Assembly: GCF_019263705.2 (NCBI RefSeq) | Contig: NZ_JADQDK010000001.1 | Coordinates: 2,852,001 to 2,916,000, forward strand | Direction of reading: 5' to 3' | DNA: 64,000 nucleotides | Origin: Pseudonocardia abyssalis | GTDB taxonomy: Bacteria; Actinomycetota; Actinomycetes; Mycobacteriales; Pseudonocardiaceae | Shown here: in pieces, positions 61,480-64,000 of the stretch | Layout of the letters: the number at the start of each line of letters is the position of its first letter | How positions within the stretch are numbered: position 1 is the first letter of the stretch | Translations under genes and position numbers: made by a program | Notes under the pieces: generated by a model | What the model was told of the DNA's origin: nothing | Database searches by the model: none | The model's input: only the letters and a program-made list of their open reading frames with translations

Positions 61480-62939
61480 GAGGTCACTCCGCAACCGCTG
61501 GTGGCGGGCAGCGGCGCGGGTGCGCCGAACCCGGGCAGCCCCAGCCCGGTGCCGCGGCCGGGCGCGACGGACGCGTCACCCGCCCTCGTGCACCGGTGCG
61601 AGAGCAGGGCGGCGTCGGAGACGAGGTGGTGCGGCGCCCCGTAGGAGATCTCGACCTCCACGACGTCACCCGGGCGGACCGTGGTGGTGCCCGGGGTGAA
61701 GTGCACCAGACGCCCGTCGCGCGCGCGACCCGACAGCCGGTGGGTGGCGCTGTCCTTCTTGCCCTCCCCCGCCGCGACGAGGACCTCGACGACCCGGCCC
61801 TCGAGCGCGCGGTTGGCGGACCAGGAGATCTCCTCCTGCAGCGCCACCAGCCGCATGTACCGCTCCTGCACGACGGCCTTGGGCAGCTGGTCCGGTAGCG
61901 AGGCGGCAGGTGTTCCGGGCCGCTTCGAGTACTGGAACGTGAACGCCGAGGCGAAGCGCGCGGCCGCGACGACGTCGAGCGTGGCCTGGAAGTCCTCCTC
62001 GGTCTCACCCGGGAAGCCCACGATGATGTCGGTGGTGATCGCGGCGTCCGGGAGCGAGGCGCGCACCTCGTCGATGATCGACAGGTACCGCGACGAGCGG
62101 TACGAACGGCGCATCCGGCGCAGGACGTCGTCGGACCCGGACTGCAGCGGCATGTGCAGCTGCGGGCACACGTTCGGCGTCTCGGCCATCGCGGCGATGA
62201 CGTCGGAGGTGAAGTCCCGTGGGTGCGGGGAGGTGAAGCGGACGCGCTCCAGGCCGTCGATCGACCCGCACGCACGCAACAGCTTCGCGAACGCCTGGCG
62301 GTCGCCGAACTCCACGCCGTAGGCGTTGACGTTCTGGCCGAGCAGCGTCACCTCGAGCACACCGTCGGCGGCCAGTGCCCGGACCTCGGCGAGGACGTCA
62401 CCGGGGCGGCGGTCCTTCTCGGTGCCGCGCAGCGCGGGCACGATGCAGAACGTGCAGGTGTTGTTGCAGCCCACCGAGATCGACACCCAGCCGGCGTAGG
62501 TCGACTCGCGCCGCGCCGGCAGCGTCGACGGGAAGACCTCCAGCGACTCGGCGATCTCCACCTGCGCGGCCTCGTTGTGCCGGGCGCGCTCCAGCAGGAC
62601 CGGCAGGGCGTGCACGTTGTGGGTGCCGAACACGACGTCGACCCACGGCGCGCGGCGGACGATCTCGGCGCGGTCCTTCTGGGCCAGGCAGCCGCCGACG
62701 GCGATCTGCATGCCCGGGCGCTCGCGCTTGACCGGCGCGAGGTGGCTGAGATTGCCGTAGAGGCGGTTGTCGGCGTTCTCCCGCACCGCGCAGGTGTTGA
62801 ACACGACCACGTCGGCGGCGTCGTCGGTGGCGGAGCGGATGTAGCCGGCCTCCTCCAGGAGCCCGGCCATGCGCTCGGAGTCGTGGACGTTCATCTGGCA
62901 CCCGTAGGTGCGGACCGTGTAGCTGCGACTCACCTTCAC
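61476..62939 (-). CDS. miaB: tRNA-2-methylthio-N6-dimethylallyladenosine synthase
   Basis: A 487-residue radical-SAM methylthiotransferase from GTG 62939. The auxiliary-cluster cysteines are C14, C50 and C84; the radical SAM cysteines are C158, C162 and C165 (CNNTCTFC). A TRAM domain occupies the C-terminal third, followed by a longer than usual Pro/Gly tail. It adds the 2-methylthio group to the i6A made by MiaA. It overlaps the following membrane protein by ATGA. Confidence 0.96.
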   Translation of the reverse strand: MKVSRSYTVRTYGCQMNVHDSERMAGLLEEAGYIRSATDDAADVVVFNTCAVRENADNRLYGNLSHLAPVKRERPGMQIAVGGCLAQKDRAEIVRRAPWVDVVFGTHNVHALPVLLERARHNEAAQVEIAESLEVFPSTLPARRESTYAGWVSISVGCNNTCTFCIVPALRGTEKDRRPGDVLAEVRALAADGVLEVTLLGQNVNAYGVEFGDRQAFAKLLRACGSIDGLERVRFTSPHPRDFTSDVIAAMAETPNVCPQLHMPLQSGSDDVLRRMRRSYRSSRYLSIIDEVRASLPDAAITTDIIVGFPGETEEDFQATLDVVAAARFASAFTFQYSKRPGTPAASLPDQLPKAVVQERYMRLVALQEEISWSANRALEGRVVEVLVAAGEGKKDSATHRLSGRARDGRLVHFTPGTTTVRPGDVVEVEISYGAPHHLVSDAALLSHRCTRAGDASVAPGRGTGLGLPGFGAPAPLPATSGCGVTS

Positions 62940-62965
62940 AGGGTAGGCCCTGGCAGGATGCGTCC

Positions 62966-63928
62966 ATGGGGGCGGTGTCGCGGCGCACGGTGCTCACCGC
63001 GCTCGCCGCGGCCGGCGCGGCGGGTGCACTGCCGGGCTGCGCCGCCCCGTTCGCCCAGGCCCGGCTGCGGCTGGCCACCGGCTCGGCCCGCGGCGTGTAC
63101 TACCGCCTCGGCAGTGCGCTGGCCCGGTCGTGGCAGGCCGAGCTGGATCTGGTCCGTACGCCCGTCGTGCTCAACACCGCGGGCTCGCTGGAGAACGTCG
63201 CGCTGCTGGCCGACGGCGCGGCCGACGTCGTGTTCAGCCAGGTCGACGCGGCGGCGGAGCAGCTGGTCGGGACCACCGCCGACGACCCGGCGGCACCGCG
63301 AGCACTGGCCCGGATCTACGACGACGTGCTGCACGTCGTGGTGCCCGCGACCTCGGCGATCACGACGGTCTCCGGGCTGCGCGGAGCGCGGGTGTCGGTG
63401 GGTGCCGCCGACTCGGGCGTGTCCGTGGTGGCCCGGCGCCTGCTCGACGCGGCACAGCTGGGCACCTCGGACGTCCAGGGCGTGCAGCTCGGCCTCGACG
63501 ACTCCGTCGACGCGATGGCCGCGGGGACCATCGACGCGTTCTTCTGGTCCGGCGGGCTGCCGACCCCGGCCGTCGAGCAGCTGGCCGGCGTCCTGCCGAT
63601 CCGGCTGCTCGACCTCACCGACGACGGCGTGCTCGACGCCGTCCGCGACCGCTACCCGGTGTACGCCCCCGGCACCGTCCCCGCGCGGGGCTACGTCGGG
63701 ATCTCGACGCCGGTCACCACCATGCTCGTGCGCAACCTCCTGCTCGTCGCCGCATCGATGCCCGACGATCTCGCCCGGTCGCTCGTCGAGGTGCTGTTCA
63801 CCGAGCAGGAGCAGCTCGCCCAGGCCGGTCCCGCGGCGCTGACGATCGATCCGCGCGCCGCGATCGGCACCGATCCGGTGCTGCTGCATCCCGGCGCGGA
63901 GCAGTTCTACCGGGCCGAGCGGGGCTGA
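62966..63928 (+). CDS. TAXI-family TRAP solute-binding lipoprotein
   Basis: A 320-residue binding protein. The N-terminus [21 protein letters not shown] combines a Tat-like start with a lipobox (LPGC, 22-25). The TAXI fold is shown by [47 protein letters not shown] and a C-terminal [18 protein letters not shown]. It binds a small carboxylate outside the cell. No TRAP membrane genes are in view; they may lie beyond the window. Confidence 0.9.
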   Translation: MGAVSRRTVLTALAAAGAAGALPGCAAPFAQARLRLATGSARGVYYRLGSALARSWQAELDLVRTPVVLNTAGSLENVALLADGAADVVFSQVDAAAEQLVGTTADDPAAPRALARIYDDVLHVVVPATSAITTVSGLRGARVSVGAADSGVSVVARRLLDAAQLGTSDVQGVQLGLDDSVDAMAAGTIDAFFWSGGLPTPAVEQLAGVLPIRLLDLTDDGVLDAVRDRYPVYAPGTVPARGYVGISTPVTTMLVRNLLLVAASMPDDLARSLVEVLFTEQEQLAQAGPAALTIDPRAAIGTDPVLLHPGAEQFYRAERG

Positions 63929-64000
63929 TCCGCGGCCCGCGCCTGTCGTTCGTCGATCTCGATCGTCATGTGGTGCATGGCGCCGGAGAACAGCGCGCCC
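63907..64000 (-). CDS. C-terminal end of an unidentified protein (partial)
   Basis: From the right edge on the minus strand an open frame reads [30 protein letters not shown] and stops at a TAG (63907-63909), overlapping the previous gene by 22 bp. Only about 30 residues are present. Position after a TAXI protein would fit a two-component partner, but this is not shown by the sequence. Confidence 0.3.
   Translation of the reverse strand, partial: GALFSGAMHHMTIEIDERQARAADQPRSAR

Overview
This is a very GC-rich actinobacterial chromosome segment. It most resembles a member of the Pseudonocardiaceae (Pseudonocardia or a close relative); that placement is an inference, not a search result. The gene orders miaB / membrane protein / DUF349 / miaA-dapF-hflX / lexA-nrdR-nrdJ and ahpE / DUF3052 / aceE / fasR-fabD follow orders known from mycobacteria and streptomycetes. 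The fatty-acid cluster is fabD-fabH-acpP-fabF, as in streptomycetes, rather than the mycobacterial acpM-kasA-kasB form. WhiB, ANTAR, LexA/SOS and IdeR-type sites are also typical of actinobacteria. Many genes start with GTG or TTG and many neighbours overlap by ATGA or GTGA.

1-12.4 kb is catabolic or accessory. It holds the end of a nitrate-reductase-like molybdoenzyme gene cut by the window edge, a STAS-like protein overlapping a bifunctional GGDEF-EAL protein, and a tight two-gene operon of an atypical cytochrome P450 and an internally duplicated heme-oxygenase-like iron oxidase. Then come a frameshifted PAS remnant, a rubredoxin-fused alkane hydroxylase (AlkB), a PucR-type regulator, a luciferase-like monooxygenase, and a LysR regulator divergent from a DapA-like aldolase/lyase.

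12.5-18.1 kb carries a whiB-GAF/ANTAR-GAF/ANTAR operon, a VOC protein, an iron-siderophore binding lipoprotein with an IdeR-like box, a methyltransferase and a flavin monooxygenase. 18.2-24.4 kb is a phosphonate uptake and degradation island: zinc alcohol dehydrogenase, GntR regulator, FAD amine oxidase, PhnD-PhnC-PhnE transporter and a PhnX-like hydrolase. Related CTTGT-n4-ACAnG operators lie before both the dehydrogenase and the oxidase-transporter operon. No phnW aminotransferase is present.

24.4-31.9 kb is variable: an MmpS-like protein, a DUF5997/LysR-effector-domain pair, a broken deazaflavin-dependent reductase gene, a GntR-TetR fusion regulator with palindromic operators, and an operon of a GPP34 (GOLPH3-like) protein, an FMO-like flavoenzyme and a polytopic membrane protein. 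32-43.2 kb is core metabolism: tRNA-Val, ahpE, DUF3052, aceE, a cold-shock gene, pirin, the fasR-fabDHPF fatty-acid cluster and DUF3145.

43.3-64 kb contains a beta-helix protein, an MBL hydrolase, an excisionase-type HTH protein, a transglutaminase-like protein, an alpha/beta hydrolase, nrdJ-nrdR, the SOS regulator lexA with a 13-bp tandem repeat in its leader, a tandem Usp, the hflX-dapF-miaA-dioxygenase-like operon, a DUF349 gene behind a strongly structured leader, intergenic hairpin repeats, miaB, and a TAXI-type binding lipoprotein at the edge.
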